Part shown: one piece after another, positions 5,968 through 6,055 of the stretch | How the letters are laid out: each line of letters starts with the position of its first letter | Position numbering within the stretch: position 1 is the first letter of the stretch | Origin: Cytophagales bacterium | GTDB lineage: Bacteria; Bacteroidota; Bacteroidia; Cytophagales; Cyclobacteriaceae | Assembly: GCA_029262935.1 (NCBI GenBank) | Contig: JAJCYK010000448.1 | Coordinates: forward strand, 1 to 6,055 | Direction of reading: 5' to 3' | Length of the DNA: 6,055 nucleotides | Made by a program: the position numbers and the translations under genes | The notes under the pieces: generated by a model | Databases searched by the model: none | Told to the model about the DNA's origin: nothing | Seen by the model: only the letters and a program-made list of their open reading frames with translations

Positions 5968-6055
5968 GTGGCAGCTCTTAGTCGCGAATGCGACGACAGC
6001 CGATAGCCCCGGACGTGAGTCCGGGGTTACGTCGCCGTCACGGCTTTCTAGTCGC
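5968..6055. repeat. GC-rich palindromic repeat, ~70-base period, continuing past the right edge
   Basis: This stretch contains 56 G+C in 88 bases (64%), in sharp contrast with the AT-rich window. It starts immediately after the export gene's TAG. TAGTCGC occurs at 5979-5985 and again at 6049-6055, exactly 70 bases apart. The bases before each copy also resemble each other (GTGGCAGCTCT at 5968-5978 and GTCACGGCTTTC at 6037-6048), so a second unit seems to begin at the edge. Within the unit are GTCGC-GAAT-GCGAC (5981-5994), a perfect eight-base-pair stem with a GTGA tetraloop (6007-6026), and enclosing pairs GCGACG/CGTCGC (5990-5995 with 6030-6035) or AGCCG/CGGCT (5998-6002 with 6041-6045). A REP/BIME-like dispersed element, a tandem array, or the end of a mobile or structured RNA element are all possible. 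The window ends too soon to decide. Confidence 0.7.
6007..6026. other. Stable 8-bp hairpin with GTGA tetraloop
   Basis: CCCCGGAC (6007-6014) pairs perfectly with GTCCGGGG (6019-6026) around a GTGA loop, a GNRA-class tetraloop if transcribed on the plus strand. No U tract follows, so it is not a classical intrinsic terminator, although its position 40 bases after the export gene's stop could still influence the 3' end of that transcript. Confidence 0.6.

Noticed and set aside
6007..6026. Intrinsic terminator of the polysaccharide export gene
   Set aside because: The stem is strong but no T tract follows on the plus strand, and the stem is embedded in a larger repeated palindromic unit.
5965..6055. 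5' end of a group II intron, because GTGG follows the stop and GNRA-type stem-loops are present
   Set aside because: The first bases do not match the GTGYG start well, and the ~70-base repetition of TAGTCGC argues for a repeat element; too little sequence is available to identify intron domains.
1..6055. CRISPR array, tRNA, rRNA or toxin-antitoxin genes
   Set aside because: No short regularly spaced direct repeats, cloverleaf with T-arm, ribosomal RNA sequence or small paired genes were seen; the only periodic signal is the ~70-base one at the right edge, which lacks repeat-spacer structure.

Overview
The window looks like a chromosomal segment of a member of the Bacteroidota. Four things support this. 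The first is a cytochrome resembling the N-terminus of ActA of alternative complex III. The second is promoter-like sites of the TTTG / TAnnTTTG type peculiar to this phylum. The third is the near absence of Shine-Dalgarno sequences. The fourth is a polysaccharide-export lipoprotein of the Bacteroidota style, with a YYLQPNDV ending. The DNA is AT-rich except for the last ~90 bases. I cannot name a genus.

Layout. (1) Positions 1-455, minus strand: the first ~151 codons of a secreted c-type cytochrome that runs off the left edge, with a well-formed promoter at 485-515. (2) Positions 456-898: a divergent intergenic region. (3) Positions 899-4066, plus strand: the complete glutamate-to-proline pathway as three closely spaced genes, proB, proA and proC, probably one operon. 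ProB phosphorylates glutamate, ProA reduces the phosphate to the semialdehyde, which cyclises spontaneously, and ProC reduces pyrroline-5-carboxylate to proline. (4) Positions 4061-4723, minus strand: an Sfp-type 4'-phosphopantetheinyl transferase that meets proC tail to tail. It lacks an in-frame ATG start unless two consecutive stop codons are read through. (5) Positions 4724-5214: a long AT-rich intergenic region with palindromes and a repeated 10-mer. (6) Positions 5215-5967, plus strand: a Wza-like outer-membrane polysaccharide export lipoprotein, probably the first gene of an exopolysaccharide or capsule cluster continuing to the right. (7) Positions 5968-6055: a GC-rich, strongly palindromic sequence that begins to repeat itself with a ~70-base period. 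It starts directly after the stop of the export gene, whose usual hydrophobic C-terminal tail seems cut short.

The core genes are ordinary housekeeping genes. The points deserving a second look are the GC-rich structured repeat and its junction with the export gene, and the odd 5' end of the phosphopantetheinyl transferase gene. I saw no convincing evidence of a wholly new multi-gene system in this window.
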